Source of the DNA: Gordonia sp. X0973 | GTDB taxonomy: Bacteria; Actinomycetota; Actinomycetes; Mycobacteriales; Mycobacteriaceae | NCBI RefSeq assembly: GCF_013348785.1 | Contig: NZ_CP054691.1 | Location: 558,001 to 622,000, forward strand | Length of the DNA: 64,000 nucleotides | Reading direction: 5' to 3' | Shown here: one piece after another, positions 9,074 through 20,472 of the stretch | Position numbering within the stretch: the stretch's first letter is position 1 | How the letters are laid out: each line of letters opens with the position of its first letter | Position numbers and translations under genes: made by a program | Notes under the pieces: generated by a model | Told to the model about the DNA's origin: nothing | Databases searched by the model: none | Seen by the model: the letters and a program-made list of their open reading frames with translations, nothing else

Positions 9074-9768
9074 TGGCCGCAACGGGTAGCGGCGCGCGGA
9101 TCGGCGTCATCACCTTCCCCGGCACCCTCGACGACGTCGACGCGGCGCGTGCGGTTCGTCGGGCGGGTGCCGAGGCCGTCTCGCTGTGGCATGCCGACGC
9201 CGACCTCAAGGATGTCGACGCGGTCGTCGTCCCGGGCGGCTTCTCCTACGGCGACTACATGCGCGCCGGTGCCATCGCGAGCCTCGCGCCGGTGATGCGG
9301 TCGGTCGTCGACGCGGCCCGCTCGGGCACCCCGGTGCTGGGCATCTGCAACGGCTTCCAGATCCTCTGCGAGGCGGGTCTGCTCCCCGGTGCGCTCACCC
9401 GCAACCAGGGCCTGCACTTCGTCTGCCGCGACCAGTGGCTCAAGGTGGAGAACACCTCCTCGGCGTGGACCTCGCGTTTCGAGCAGGGGGCGGAGATCCT
9501 CGTCCCGCTCAAGTCGGGGGAGGGGCGCTACGTCGCCAGCGAGGCCGTGCTCGACGAACTCGAGGGCGAGGGACGGGTCGCCTTCACCTACGCCGGCGAC
9601 AACGTGAACGGCTCGATGCGCTCGATCGCGGGCGTGACCAGCGCCGACGGGCGCGTCGTCGGGCTGATGCCGCATCCCGAGCACGCCACCGAGGCGCTCA
9701 CCGGGCCCAGCGACGATGGACTCGGCCTGTTCTACTCGGTGCTCGACGCGGTGCTGGCCAAGGCCTGA
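9073..9768 (+). CDS. purQ: FGAM synthase glutaminase subunit PurQ
   Basis: A 231-residue class I glutamine amidotransferase that supplies ammonia to PurL in the fourth step of purine synthesis. The nucleophile is Cys92 in VLGICNGFQ, with His201 and Glu203 in MPHPEHATE completing the triad. The N-terminus [13 protein letters not shown] and the [15 protein letters not shown] loop are PurQ-specific. It overlaps purS by 1 bp and is followed after 1 bp by the aminopeptidase ATG, so all three are likely on one transcript. Confidence 0.95.
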   Translation: MAATGSGARIGVITFPGTLDDVDAARAVRRAGAEAVSLWHADADLKDVDAVVVPGGFSYGDYMRAGAIASLAPVMRSVVDAARSGTPVLGICNGFQILCEAGLLPGALTRNQGLHFVCRDQWLKVENTSSAWTSRFEQGAEILVPLKSGEGRYVASEAVLDELEGEGRVAFTYAGDNVNGSMRSIAGVTSADGRVVGLMPHPEHATEALTGPSDDGLGLFYSVLDAVLAKA

Positions 9769-9769
9769 C

Positions 9770-11092
9770 ATGGCAGCGCCCGCCGTCTCCACCAGCGCGT
9801 CGGCGGAAGGCCTCGGTGCCTTCATCGACGCATCCCCGTCGCCGTTCCACGTGTGTGCGACGGTGGCCGCCGAACTCGGCGACGCCGGTTTCGTCGAGCT
9901 GTTCGAGACGGCGCAGTGGCCCGCCGAGCGCGGTCGGTACTTCGTGCGCCGCGGCGGTTCGATCATCGCTTGGCAGTCCGGCGCCGGGAGCGCAGCGAGC
10001 GGGCCGAATCATGCCGGTGCCGGGAGTGCGGCGTTCCGCATCGTCGGCGGACACACCGATAGCCCCAACCTGCGGGTGAAGCAGCATTTCGACCGCACCG
10101 CCGTCGGCCTTGCGACGGTGGCGCTGGAACCCTACGGCGGCGCCTGGCTCAACTCGTGGCTCGACCGCGATCTCGGCCTGTCCGGTCGGGTGTCGGTGCT
10201 CGGCGACGGCGGACCCGTCGAGCGGTTGGTGAAATTCGACGAGCCGCTGCTGCGCGTCCCGCAATTGGCGATTCACCTGTCCGAGGACCGCAAAGGGGTG
10301 ACCCTCGACCCGCAGCGCCACGTCGACGCCCTCTGGTCGACCGATGCCGAAGGTGCCGGGCTGCGCGAATATCTCGCCGCCGAACTCGGCGTCTCGGGCG
10401 GGGATCTGCTCGGCTGGGAACTGATGGCCCACGACGTGGAGCCCAGCCGCATCGTCGGCTCGCAGCGGGATCTGTTCAGCGCCCCGCGGCTGGACAACCA
10501 GGTCACCTGCTACACGGGTCTGCGCGCACTGCTCGACGCGGGTGAGACCACCGCGCCCGTGCCGTCGACGCTGATGCTGGCCTTGTTCGACCACGAGGAG
10601 GTCGGCAGCGCGTCGCATCGCGGCGCCGCGTCGGATTTTCTGGCGACCGTGTGCGAGCGGATCGTGCTGTCCGGCGGCGGCGACCGCGAACACTATCTGC
10701 GCGCGATGGCCGGCAGCATCTGCGCGTCGGGCGACATGGCACACGCGACGCATCCCAACTACCCCGACCGCCACGAGCCCGGCCACCACATCGTGCTCGG
10801 CGGCGGCCCGGTGCTGAAGGTGAACCAGAACCTGCGCTACGCCTCCGACGCCGTCGGCGCCGGTGCGTTCGAGCAGGCCTGTCGCCTGGCGGGAGTGCCG
10901 TTGCAGCGCTACGTCCATCGCGCCGATCTGCCCTGTGGCTCGACGATCGGCCCGATCACCGCGACCCGCACTGGTCTGGTCACCGTCGACGTGGGCGCCC
11001 CGCAGCTGGCCATGCACAGCGCGCGGGAGCTGATGGCGGTCGCCGACGTGCCGCTCTACTCCGCCGCCCTTGCGGCCTTCTTCCGCACTTGA
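9770..11092 (+). CDS. M18 family aspartyl aminopeptidase
   Basis: A 440-residue dinuclear zinc aminopeptidase that removes acidic N-terminal residues. Metal ligands and catalytic residues are visible in GGHTDSPN (His95), [13 protein letters not shown] and the late [11 protein letters not shown] block. The ATG at 9770 directly follows the purQ stop. Residues 71-88 are unusual: a Gly/Ala/Ser-rich insert, with GAGSAA occurring twice, encoded by a partial direct repeat of GCCGGGAG-type sequence at about 9990-10030, just before the first zinc motif. This looks like an in-frame expansion. M. tuberculosis has an M18 gene (Rv0800) in the same wider neighbourhood. Confidence 0.9.
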   Translation: MAAPAVSTSASAEGLGAFIDASPSPFHVCATVAAELGDAGFVELFETAQWPAERGRYFVRRGGSIIAWQSGAGSAASGPNHAGAGSAAFRIVGGHTDSPNLRVKQHFDRTAVGLATVALEPYGGAWLNSWLDRDLGLSGRVSVLGDGGPVERLVKFDEPLLRVPQLAIHLSEDRKGVTLDPQRHVDALWSTDAEGAGLREYLAAELGVSGGDLLGWELMAHDVEPSRIVGSQRDLFSAPRLDNQVTCYTGLRALLDAGETTAPVPSTLMLALFDHEEVGSASHRGAASDFLATVCERIVLSGGGDREHYLRAMAGSICASGDMAHATHPNYPDRHEPGHHIVLGGGPVLKVNQNLRYASDAVGAGAFEQACRLAGVPLQRYVHRADLPCGSTIGPITATRTGLVTVDVGAPQLAMHSARELMAVADVPLYSAALAAFFRT

Positions 11093-11102
11093 TCGTGACC
11101 GG

Positions 11103-12041
11103 CTACTGGGCCGACCTCCAGTGCGACGGGCTGACGCCGTATTCACGCTTGAACGCGGTGCTCAGCGCGAACGGACTGGTGTAGCCGGTCCGGTCCGCGA
11201 TGACGGCGAGAGTGTCGGGCTTGTCCTCGGCCAGAAGGTCGGCGGCCAGCGCCAGCCGCCACGACGTGAGGTGCTTCATCGGCGGCTCCCCGACCAATTC
11301 GGTGAACCGCCGGGCCAGCGTCGCACGTGACAGGCCGACCTCCCTGGCGAGGGAGTCGACCGTCCACGGCTCCTCGACGTTGTTGTGCAGCAGCCGCAGC
11401 GCGCGACCGACTTCCCTGTCGCGGTAGGCGCGGACCCACGCGGCTCCGCCGGAGATGGTGGCGTCGCTGTCGAAAGTGCGGCGCAACGCGGTGATCAGTA
11501 GCAGGTCGAGGTAGCGATTGAGGATCGCGTCCTGACCGGGGGCCGCGCGGATGACCTCGGCTTCCATCAGTGCGCGCAGCGGATCGTCGCTCATCGGCAC
11601 GACCGTCAGCTGCGGCAATGCCTCCAGCAATGCGCGACTGACCTCGCCGGCGCGGTAGACGCCGACGATCATTGCCGTGTCGGCGTCCTCCGGCGCGCAG
11701 TTGCCCCATGACCGCACACCGACGGACATCTGCTGGGCGACGCTGTGGTGGTCACCGAGATCGACGCAGTCGCCGTTCTCGTCGATTCGTGCGATTGGTT
11801 CGCGATGCACACCATCGGACAGGAGGTAGGGCTCGGTTCCGCGGAACAGCGCGACCTCACCCGTGGCGATGATCGAACGGGCGCCGTCGTGATCCACCGC
11901 CATCGACCCTCGAGTGACTACGAGAACGGTGAGCGGCGATCTGTCGTCAACCTGGAGCGCCCACGGAGACGCGAACACCATGCGCAACACGAGGGGATCG
12001 CGGGCCCGTGGTCCGTTGAGCAGGCTCCCCAGGGCATCCAT
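11103..12041 (-). CDS. AraC-family transcriptional regulator with N-terminal cupin
   Basis: A 312-residue regulator. The N-terminal half has the cupin_6 look (SPLTVLVVTRGSMAV, GEVALFRGTEPYLLSDG). The C-terminal 100 residues are the double helix-turn-helix: VDSLAREVGLSRATLARRF and IADRTGYTSPFALSTAFKR. I start it at ATG 12041; the frame is open four codons further, to a GTG at 12053. It diverges from the DUF1772-like gene at 12211, across a 169-bp gap. AraC/cupin_6 regulators often activate a divergent oxidoreductase-type gene in response to xenobiotics, so the DUF1772 gene is its likely target. Confidence 0.85.
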   Translation of the reverse strand: MDALGSLLNGPRARDPLVLRMVFASPWALQVDDRSPLTVLVVTRGSMAVDHDGARSIIATGEVALFRGTEPYLLSDGVHREPIARIDENGDCVDLGDHHSVAQQMSVGVRSWGNCAPEDADTAMIVGVYRAGEVSRALLEALPQLTVVPMSDDPLRALMEAEVIRAAPGQDAILNRYLDLLLITALRRTFDSDATISGGAAWVRAYRDREVGRALRLLHNNVEEPWTVDSLAREVGLSRATLARRFTELVGEPPMKHLTSWRLALAADLLAEDKPDTLAVIADRTGYTSPFALSTAFKREYGVSPSHWRSAQ

Positions 12042-12210
12042 GTCTAGGAACACTTTCGATCGAGACGATTGAGTATGAATTCAAGTGCTCTGACCATGTT
12101 AACGCTCACCATGAGGCGATTTGATTGAAGTCATGGAACAACAAACAGTGGGTACGGACGTCAACAGTCTTCTCGGTGCGACCGAACAGTGCGCTGCGGG
12201 AGGGACACCG

Positions 12211-12687
12211 ATGAGCGCCGTGCGGACGGTCGCGGTCGTCGCCGCGATCCTCTCGTCCGGACTGGTGGCCGGCCTGTTCGCCGCGTTCGCCTACTCGGTG
12301 ATGCCGGGGATGAACCGGGCACAGTCGGCGGCGGCCGTCGATGTCATGCAGCGGATCAACACGGCGATACTCAACCCGGTCTTCGGTGTGCTGTTCGGCG
12401 GCGGGCTAATCGTCGCGATCATTGCCGCAGCGGTGAGCTGGAATGACGGGCTTCGATGGTGGACCCTCGGCGCGCTGGTCTGCTATGTGGTCGGCGTCCT
12501 GATCACCGTGATGCTCAACGTGCCGCTGAACGATCTGCTTGCGCGCGCCGGCACCCCGACAACCGCGTCCGAGGCCAATCGGGTGTGGTCGGCCTTCGCC
12601 GGCGAGTGGGCGCGGTGGAACGTTGCGCGGCTCGTCGCCCATCTCACCGGGTTCGCACTGCTCGTTGTCGGCTTGGCCTCCCGCTGA
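12211..12687 (+). CDS. DUF1772 (anthrone-oxygenase-like) membrane protein
   Basis: A 158-residue protein with four predicted membrane segments, beginning around residues 5-27, 50-70, 76-97 and 135-155. The FAAFAYSVMPGM segment, the central Trp-rich region and the LNVPLNDLLA turn near residue 105 fit DUF1772. Fungal members take part in anthrone oxidation; bacterial roles are undefined. ATG 12211 was chosen because GGGAGGGA lies 5 nt upstream; the frame is open to 12121. The gene is divergent from the AraC regulator, its probable controller, and convergent with the next gene, sharing an inverted repeat over both stop codons. Confidence 0.7.
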   Translation: MSAVRTVAVVAAILSSGLVAGLFAAFAYSVMPGMNRAQSAAAVDVMQRINTAILNPVFGVLFGGGLIVAIIAAAVSWNDGLRWWTLGALVCYVVGVLITVMLNVPLNDLLARAGTPTTASEANRVWSAFAGEWARWNVARLVAHLTGFALLVVGLASR

Positions 12688-12706
12688 TCGTGGCGCGGCG
12701 ATCAGC
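12683..12706. terminator. Compact inverted repeat spanning two convergent stop codons
   Basis: GCTGATCG (12683-12690) and CGATCAGC (12699-12706) are perfect 8-bp arms with an 8-bp loop. They lie across the ends of the DUF1772 gene and the opposing PQQ-repeat gene. A bidirectional intrinsic terminator is the simplest reading, though no T-run follows. Confidence 0.5.
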
Positions 12707-14000
12707 CCAGCAGGGACAGGCTGGACCCCTGGCGCAGCACGATGTAGCCGTTGACATTCGTGGCGGTGCCGTTGATCGGCAGTGCCCAGCGAATCTTGCC
12801 CGCCTTCGCGTCGAAAGCGGTCAGCTGGTTGTCGTTGGCCGCGACGAGGGTGTCGCCGAAGGAGCCGATGCACTTCAGCTCCGCGAGGCTGGTGTCGGGA
12901 TGCTGCAGGTCCGGGGCGGGTAGCCGGCCGACGGTGGTTCCCGACGCGTCGAGCCGCATCACCTCGCGGGTCAGGTCTTTGCGGCCGAAGGCGACGAGGG
13001 TGCCGCATGCCATCGGGGCGGCCTTGGAGAGCTCGTCGGAGTTGACCTGCCACAGGGCGTCCGCCTTCGCCGGATCGCGGACCTCGAAGCGTCCGTGGGT
13101 CTCGCCCACCGTCGCCGAGCCGATCCCGCCGAGCACCGGGAGGGCGGCCGGGCCGCGGGATACCTGCATGCTGCGGGCGACGTGGGTCGGTTTCAGGACG
13201 AGGCGACCGTGCCGGTCGATGCGGTAGAAATCGATGGTGTCGTCGTCGCGGCGGGCGACGACCAGCCCGGTCGGGTAGGCGGTGACGGTGCACGAGCTGC
13301 AGGTCAGTCGTGGTTCACCGGTCGCCGGGTCGAGCAGCACGTGGCTGGCGTCGGCCAGCGAGACGTCGATGAGATCGGGTCCGGCCAGGTAGCTGGGCGT
13401 CGCGGAGTCGGCGAAGGTGCGGCTCCACTTCGTGGCGCCGTCGGGGCTGGTCGCGCTGACCCGGTAGCCGACCTGGTTGACCCGGATGAAGTCTCTCCCG
13501 ACGCCGATGACGCTGCCGGTGTCCTGCAGCGGCTGCATCGGGCCGAGTTCACCCGAACCCGAGTCGACGGGGTAGAAGCCGTCCGGGGCGCTGCCCAGTT
13601 TGATCGCGCAGCCGGTCTTGCCCCGACCGTCGAAAGCGCAGCCGCCCAGGCCCGCGACGACCGGATGGTCCCATCGCGACGACCCGTCGAACTGGTTGAC
13701 CGCGAGGAAGGCGCGGCCGATTCCCGACGGGTAGGCGAGCAGCCACATGTCGCCGTAGGTGTCGGCGACGGTGACCGGGCCGTTGCCGGTGAACCCGGGC
13801 AGATCGTCGCTGCTGCGGGTCCACACGGTCTTCGGCTGGTCGTCGAGGGTGCGCAGTCGACCGAATTCGTGACTCGTCATCCGATGCGGGACATCGGCGC
13901 CCTGGGCGAGGGTGAACGCCGCGACCGCGACCATCGCGGCGATCAGGACCATGACGATCGTCCCGATTCCGAACGGTAAGCGGCGGGGCCTGGAAGACAT
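12702..14000 (-). CDS. Membrane-anchored PQQ/beta-propeller-like protein of unknown role
   Basis: A 432-residue protein. Residues 13-33 form one membrane segment (FGIGTIVMVLIAAMVAVAAF) after a basic N-terminus, so it is an N-in/C-out anchored or secreted protein. The rest is rich in the repeats of eight-bladed PQQ-like propellers: SRWDHPVV, TKWSRTFAD, DALWQVNSD and GKIRWALPI, each an 'x-W-x' blade closing strand. Paired Cys (CAFDGRGKTGC, CSSC) suggest disulfides outside the membrane. ATG 14000 was chosen because it gives the normal signal-anchor N-terminus. No catalytic motif is visible; it may be a surface-binding or scaffold protein. Confidence 0.6.
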   Translation of the reverse strand: MSSRPRRLPFGIGTIVMVLIAAMVAVAAFTLAQGADVPHRMTSHEFGRLRTLDDQPKTVWTRSSDDLPGFTGNGPVTVADTYGDMWLLAYPSGIGRAFLAVNQFDGSSRWDHPVVAGLGGCAFDGRGKTGCAIKLGSAPDGFYPVDSGSGELGPMQPLQDTGSVIGVGRDFIRVNQVGYRVSATSPDGATKWSRTFADSATPSYLAGPDLIDVSLADASHVLLDPATGEPRLTCSSCTVTAYPTGLVVARRDDDTIDFYRIDRHGRLVLKPTHVARSMQVSRGPAALPVLGGIGSATVGETHGRFEVRDPAKADALWQVNSDELSKAAPMACGTLVAFGRKDLTREVMRLDASGTTVGRLPAPDLQHPDTSLAELKCIGSFGDTLVAANDNQLTAFDAKAGKIRWALPINGTATNVNGYIVLRQGSSLSLLG

Positions 14001-14109
14001 GGATAACAGTGAACCACGGCGACCTGAGCACAACCGTGCAGGCACGTGGGGGTGGCGCGACGAACCCGATCGAACGAAGTCGCGTCTGGCCTGCGTTAGA
14101 TTGGGAGGC

Positions 14110-14703
14110 GTGAGCGCCGCGCGACAGCAGTCCTACGGAACCCCGACCCCGCAGCGACCCGACATCGCGGCGGCGATGTTCTGGGTGGAGGAGGGGTCGG
14201 CCAACGCCCAGGTCCTCGTCGGCGCCCTGCGTCCCGACGAACTGGTCCTCAACGTCACGTCGGGATGGTTCAAGGGCGAGTGGGGTCTGTTCGCCGTCAC
14301 CAGTGAACGGGTGCTGTTGGCCAGTGCGGGCAACGCCGAGAAGAACACCCCCGGCTTCGTCTACGAGATGCCGCTGCAGGCGGTGACCGGTGTCGCCGAC
14401 GGCGAGGTGGAGGACGGGTACCGGATCGCCCAACTGCAGGATTACGAGTCGTGGACCAAGATCTTCGTCAACGGGATCACCTCGGTCTACGCGAGTGACC
14501 AGCGCGTCTACTGGGTGGTCGCCGACCTGATGAACCAGAACGCGGATCAGCGCGAGAAGGCCTCCGACGGCGGGGTGGTGGACGAATTCACCCGCTACCG
14601 GGCCATCCGGGAGGCGCAGCGCGCGGGCGGGCTCGACGACCAGACCGCCTCGGCCGCGGTGGCGCGGATGTTCGGGGTCGAACCGGAGGGGCCGGGCTAC
14701 TAG
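14110..14703 (+). CDS. Conserved actinobacterial protein with PH-like fold and short C-terminal helix domain
   Basis: A 197-residue cytosolic protein. The centre (about 35-115) alternates short strands, GEWGLFAVTSERVLLASAG and then IFVNGITSVYASDQRVYWVV, as in bacterial PH-like domains. The last 30 residues, RAGGLDDQTASAAVARMFG, resemble a SHOCT-like oligomerisation tail. The start is GTG 14110 with GGGAGG close in front (the spacing is short); ATG 14176 is an alternative. Its stop codon abuts the stop of the DUF1266 gene with no space between. Function unknown. Confidence 0.55.
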   Translation: MSAARQQSYGTPTPQRPDIAAAMFWVEEGSANAQVLVGALRPDELVLNVTSGWFKGEWGLFAVTSERVLLASAGNAEKNTPGFVYEMPLQAVTGVADGEVEDGYRIAQLQDYESWTKIFVNGITSVYASDQRVYWVVADLMNQNADQREKASDGGVVDEFTRYRAIREAQRAGGLDDQTASAAVARMFGVEPEGPGY

Positions 14704-15609
14704 CTACATGCCCAATTCGCCCGGTTGCGGTCCGCTGGGCGCGCTCGGTTGTTCGCCGGTGGTCGTGTCCCCGGTGGTCTCCGGCTCGGGCTGTTCCTTC
14801 ACCATCGAGACGCCGCCCTCGCCCTGACCCAGCGCGTAGCGCCGCCACGGGCTGTCCGGCCGCATCAGCAGGCCGTGTACGCGTTCGCCGGCCGCCTTGG
14901 CCGCCGCCGACGCGTTGTTCATCTCGTGCAGGGCCATCCAATACGTCCGGCCGATGACCAGGCCGTGCGCGAATTGGCGCCAGTTGGCGTAGTAGCTGCG
15001 GGCCGACTCGGCCGCCGAGAGCAGCATCGGCCAGCACTCGTCGGTGCTGAGGTAGCCCGAGGCCCGGGACATGCGCACGACGTAGCCGACCCGACCCAGG
15101 TCCCAGGACCGGATATGCGTCGGGAAATAGGAATCGGCGATCACCGGCCGCAGCACGTTCATGGTGCGTAGGTTCAGCAGCGCGTCGTAGTCGTCGATCG
15201 TCACCGACGGTCCGCGGAACTGCGCGCGGGCGGCCAGGAACTCGCGGTGGGCGTCGGGATCGTGGCCGGCCGTCTTGTTGACGATGGCCGCGACGAGGGG
15301 GGCGACGACCTCGAACGCGCTGCTGTGCATGCCGTCGAGGAGTCGTCCGACGGTCATCCGCGCGCTGACGGCGTCGGTGACCCCCCACGACTGGGCGATC
15401 GCGTCGCGCGCCTGGGTTTGGGCGATGTCGACGTCGAGGCTGTCGCACCACATCTCATTGACACCCCACAGGAATGCGCCGACGTTGAGGGCCTCCTGCT
15501 GCCCGGCGGTGAGGCCGCCGTCGCCGCGCCAACGGAAGGCGCGGGCCGACTCGGAAGAACCCCCGACGGGAAAGGGCTGCGTCGGCGGGATGACCAGGGG
15601 GGACGACAT
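14704..15609 (-). CDS. DUF1266 domain protein
   Basis: A 301-residue protein. The DUF1266 signature is clear in the second half: SWDLGRVGYVVRMSRASGYL, then DECWPMLLSAAESAR and YYANWRQFAHGLVIGR. DUF1266 proteins are often found near polymorphic toxins or secretion genes in other bacteria, but their activity is unknown. I chose ATG 15609 (MSSPLVIPP); the frame stays open to 15939 only because the region upstream of clpC is GC-rich. The last 40 residues are Pro/Glu/Thr-rich and probably disordered. It is tail-to-tail with the PH-like gene, with zero intergenic bases. Confidence 0.75.
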   Translation of the reverse strand: MSSPLVIPPTQPFPVGGSSESARAFRWRGDGGLTAGQQEALNVGAFLWGVNEMWCDSLDVDIAQTQARDAIAQSWGVTDAVSARMTVGRLLDGMHSSAFEVVAPLVAAIVNKTAGHDPDAHREFLAARAQFRGPSVTIDDYDALLNLRTMNVLRPVIADSYFPTHIRSWDLGRVGYVVRMSRASGYLSTDECWPMLLSAAESARSYYANWRQFAHGLVIGRTYWMALHEMNNASAAAKAAGERVHGLLMRPDSPWRRYALGQGEGGVSMVKEQPEPETTGDTTTGEQPSAPSGPQPGELGM

Positions 15610-15676
15610 GGTTCCCCAGAGTAGCGCCCCGTCTGGGTCGATGTTCGCTGCTGGCGTACTCCACGAGTGGATGCGG

Positions 15677-15704
15677 GGGAACACCGTGCGTAACGGCCGC
15701 GTTG
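15677..15704 (+). promoter_or_regulatory. Candidate SigH/SigR-type promoter of clpC
   Basis: GGGAACA at 15677-15683 and CGTTG at 15700-15704 are separated by 16 bp, matching the GGAAY-N16-cGTT pattern of actinobacterial SigH/SigR (heat and thiol stress) promoters. It lies about 165 bp upstream of the clpC start. SigH control of clpC is known in Corynebacterium. Two dyads follow: CCGCA-N7-TGCGG at 15736-15752 and CCACT-AG-AGTGG near 15770-15781. Confidence 0.5.
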
Positions 15705-15868
15705 AACACCGGTAAGCGCCCGTGATCGTCACCGACCGCATAACGATTGCGGGTGCGGGTCCAAACACCACTAGAGTGGAACCAAGCAGGTCGTACACGT
15801 GCGGTGCCAGCCACACGGCCGCGCAGCGGGGCGCGGTACGACCGAGTGGAGCCACGTAAGGGAGAACG

Positions 15869-18415
<2,547 letters not shown>

Positions 18416-18432
18416 TCCGAGACAACTGATCG

Positions 18433-18462
18433 CGGCCCGGCATCCGAGAGGGTGCCGGGCCG
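18433..18462 (+). terminator. Intrinsic terminator of clpC
   Basis: CGGCCCGGCA (18433-18442) pairs perfectly with TGCCGGGCCG (18453-18462) and the stem extends inward to a GAGA-type loop, followed by TTGTCGTC. It starts 17 bp after the clpC stop. Confidence 0.8.
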
Positions 18463-18581
18463 TTGTCGTCACAAACCGGTTGCGAACCGGCAACGACAAC
18501 CGGCTCGGGTGGAATCGGGCGGCACGCACTCCTAGCCTTGGGCTTGTTACGTATGTGACTGATGTGATCAAAGGGGTTGGG

Positions 18582-19637
18582 ATGGGATTCCGAAAGGGCC
18601 CTGGCCGCAGCGCGGTCTCGAAGGCGGCGGTCGGTGCCGCGGCGGTTGCCGCGCTCGCCGTCGGCGGTGCCCTGGCCCTGCCGTACGTCGGGTCCGGCGG
18701 GTCGTCGATCCTGCCCGTCGCCAAGAAGTCCAAGATCGAGGCGGTGACCCACGGTGTGGGCCGCACGACGACGGTGGTCGTCTACTCGGCGTCGATGAAC
18801 CGACAGATCCCGCTGACCGTCCTGCTCCCGCGCGACGAGAAGAAGCCGAGTCCGGTGCTCTACCTGCTCAACGGTGCGGGCGGCGGCGAGGATGCGGCGA
18901 CCTGGGCGGCCAAGACCGATTACGCGCAGTTCTTCGCGTCGAAGAATGTCTACGTCGTCACGCCGATCGGCGGGGCGTTCTCGTACTACACCGACTGGCA
19001 GCGCGACGACCCGGTGCTCGGGCGCAACAAATGGCAGACCTTCCTGACCAAGGAACTTCCGCCGCTGATCGACAAGCAGTTCAAGACCACCAAGACCAAC
19101 GGTCTGGCCGGCATCTCGATGGCCGGGACGTCGGTGCTCAACCTCGCGATCTCCGCGCCGCGGCTCTACCGGTCGGTCGCCGGCTACAGCGGGTGTGCGC
19201 GGACGTCGGACCCGATCGGGCAATCGTACATCAAGATGGTCGTCGGCGACCGTGGCGGCGGCAACGTCGTCAACATGTGGGGACCGGTCGGCGGTCCCGG
19301 CTGGATCGCCAATGACCCGTACATCAACGCCGCCCGCCTGCGCGGCACGAAGGTCTACCTGACCGCGGGCAGTGGATTGCCCGGCCGCAACGACACCATG
19401 GGCGCGAAGCTCGTCAACAACGACCCGTTGGCGCTGGCCAACCAGGTCGTCGTCGGCGGTCTCATCGAGGGAGGCGTGAACCTCTGCACCCAGCAGATGG
19501 CGCAGCGGCTGGCACAGTTGCGGATTCCGGCGAAGGTCATGCTCCGTCCGACCGGCACGCACTCGTGGGGTTATTGGCAGGACGACCTCGAGCGCACCTG
19601 GCCGATGATCGCTCGCGACCTGCGCGTACGCCCCTAG
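18582..19637 (+). CDS. Secreted mycolyltransferase (antigen 85 / esterase D family)
   Basis: A 351-residue exported alpha/beta hydrolase that transfers mycolic acids between trehalose mycolates and arabinogalactan. A signal peptide covers about residues 1-33 (GAAAVAALAVGGALALP). The nucleophile is Ser179 in AGISMAGTS, and the C-terminal HSWGYWQDDL holds the catalytic His and the family's H-S-W motif. GGGTGPGxW-type motifs are partly present as GPVGGPGW. ATG 18582 with AAGGGG upstream starts just before the signal peptide; an extension to 18480 is not supported. This gene is direct evidence that the host makes mycolic acids. Confidence 0.9.
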   Translation: MGFRKGPGRSAVSKAAVGAAAVAALAVGGALALPYVGSGGSSILPVAKKSKIEAVTHGVGRTTTVVVYSASMNRQIPLTVLLPRDEKKPSPVLYLLNGAGGGEDAATWAAKTDYAQFFASKNVYVVTPIGGAFSYYTDWQRDDPVLGRNKWQTFLTKELPPLIDKQFKTTKTNGLAGISMAGTSVLNLAISAPRLYRSVAGYSGCARTSDPIGQSYIKMVVGDRGGGNVVNMWGPVGGPGWIANDPYINAARLRGTKVYLTAGSGLPGRNDTMGAKLVNNDPLALANQVVVGGLIEGGVNLCTQQMAQRLAQLRIPAKVMLRPTGTHSWGYWQDDLERTWPMIARDLRVRP

Positions 19638-19645
19638 AAGCGACT

Positions 19646-19692
19646 CAGCGCAACGGATCGTGGTTCCTCTGTGGACCAGATCCGCTGCGCTG
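19646..19692. terminator. Bidirectional terminator between mycolyltransferase and kstR
   Basis: CAGCGCA (19646-19652) pairs with TGCGCTG (19686-19692); CGGATC/GATCCG and TGGT/ACCA extend the stem inward. It lies between two convergent genes, 64 bp apart. Confidence 0.6.
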
Positions 19693-19701
19693 TCGCGGCG
19701 A

Positions 19702-20367
19702 TCAGCCCTCGCGGCCCTTCAGCAGCAGTCGGACGGTCAGTTCCATCCGGTTGGTGACGTCGGTGGCCGACGCGCGGCGGGTCAGCCACTGGACGAGGTT
19801 CGACATCCACACGTCGGCGATGACGCGCGCGATGGCGAAGTCCTCTTCGTCGGGCTCGCGTTCGACGCCGACGATCGCCCCGGCGAATAGCCGGTCGATG
19901 GTGTTGGCCACGTTGTCGACCTCCGCGGTCGCCGAGGCGTCGGCGAACATAAAGGCGCGGGTCATAGCCTCGGTGAGCAGTGGGTCGCGCTGCATCGCGA
20001 CGGTGATCATGTCCAGCACGGTGCGCAGGCGCTCGACGCCGTTCTTGCCGGGGAGCTGTGACCGGTCGACGCGGGCTTCGACGCGCTCGAACTCGCGGGA
20101 GAGCGCCGTGACCAGCAGGTGGACCTTCGACGGAAAGTAGCGGTACAGGGTGCCGACGGCGACGTCGGCCTTCTCGGCCACCGTGCGCATCTGGACGGCG
20201 TCGTAGCCGCCCTTGGAGGCGAGGGCGAGCGTCGCGTCGAGGATGCGGCGCCGGCGTTCGCGCTGGGCTGACGACCCGCCGGTGGCACCGCTGGCGGGGG
20301 TCTCGTCGACGATGGGCGCGTCGATGCGCTCATCGGCGTCGACCTTGGCGGTTGCGGTTCGTGCCAT
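19702..20367 (-). CDS. kstR: KstR, TetR-family repressor of steroid catabolism
   Basis: A 221-residue TetR repressor. The HTH is VQMRTVAEKADVAVGTLYRYFPSKVHL at about 70-96, identical in form to KstR of mycobacteria and rhodococci, and the C-terminus IADVWMSNLVQWLTRR also fits. KstR releases DNA on binding 3-oxo-cholestenoyl-CoA type ligands. The gene sits opposite fadE34 with a 14-bp palindrome in between, as in M. tuberculosis (Rv3574/Rv3573c). Six other copies of that palindrome lie in this window in front of steroid genes. ATG 20367 was chosen because it begins at MARTATAK after the operator-proximal leader; the frame is open to 20451. Confidence 0.93.
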   Translation of the reverse strand: MARTATAKVDADERIDAPIVDETPASGATGGSSAQRERRRRILDATLALASKGGYDAVQMRTVAEKADVAVGTLYRYFPSKVHLLVTALSREFERVEARVDRSQLPGKNGVERLRTVLDMITVAMQRDPLLTEAMTRAFMFADASATAEVDNVANTIDRLFAGAIVGVEREPDEEDFAIARVIADVWMSNLVQWLTRRASATDVTNRMELTVRLLLKGREG

Positions 20368-20423
20368 CGTCTCGGGGTTCCTTTCGCCTGCGGCTATCAG
20401 TAGATGAGGGCCACATGGCATAT

Positions 20424-20437
20424 TAGAACAGGTTCTA
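20424..20437. promoter_or_regulatory. KstR operator, kstR-fadE34 divergent region
   Basis: TAGAACAGGTTCTA fits the KstR palindrome TnnAACnnGTTnnA exactly. It lies 57 bp from the kstR start and 36 bp from the fadE34 start, so KstR probably represses both genes. Confidence 0.9.
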
Positions 20438-20472
20438 GTTGCTCGTTTCAATTCGACATGCAGGGGAATTCC

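Noticed and set aside
15736..15752. A ClgR operator in front of clpC
   Set aside because: The CCGCA/TGCGG dyad has a 7-bp centre (9 bp between CGC and GCG), not the 5-bp spacing of the known ClgR motif.
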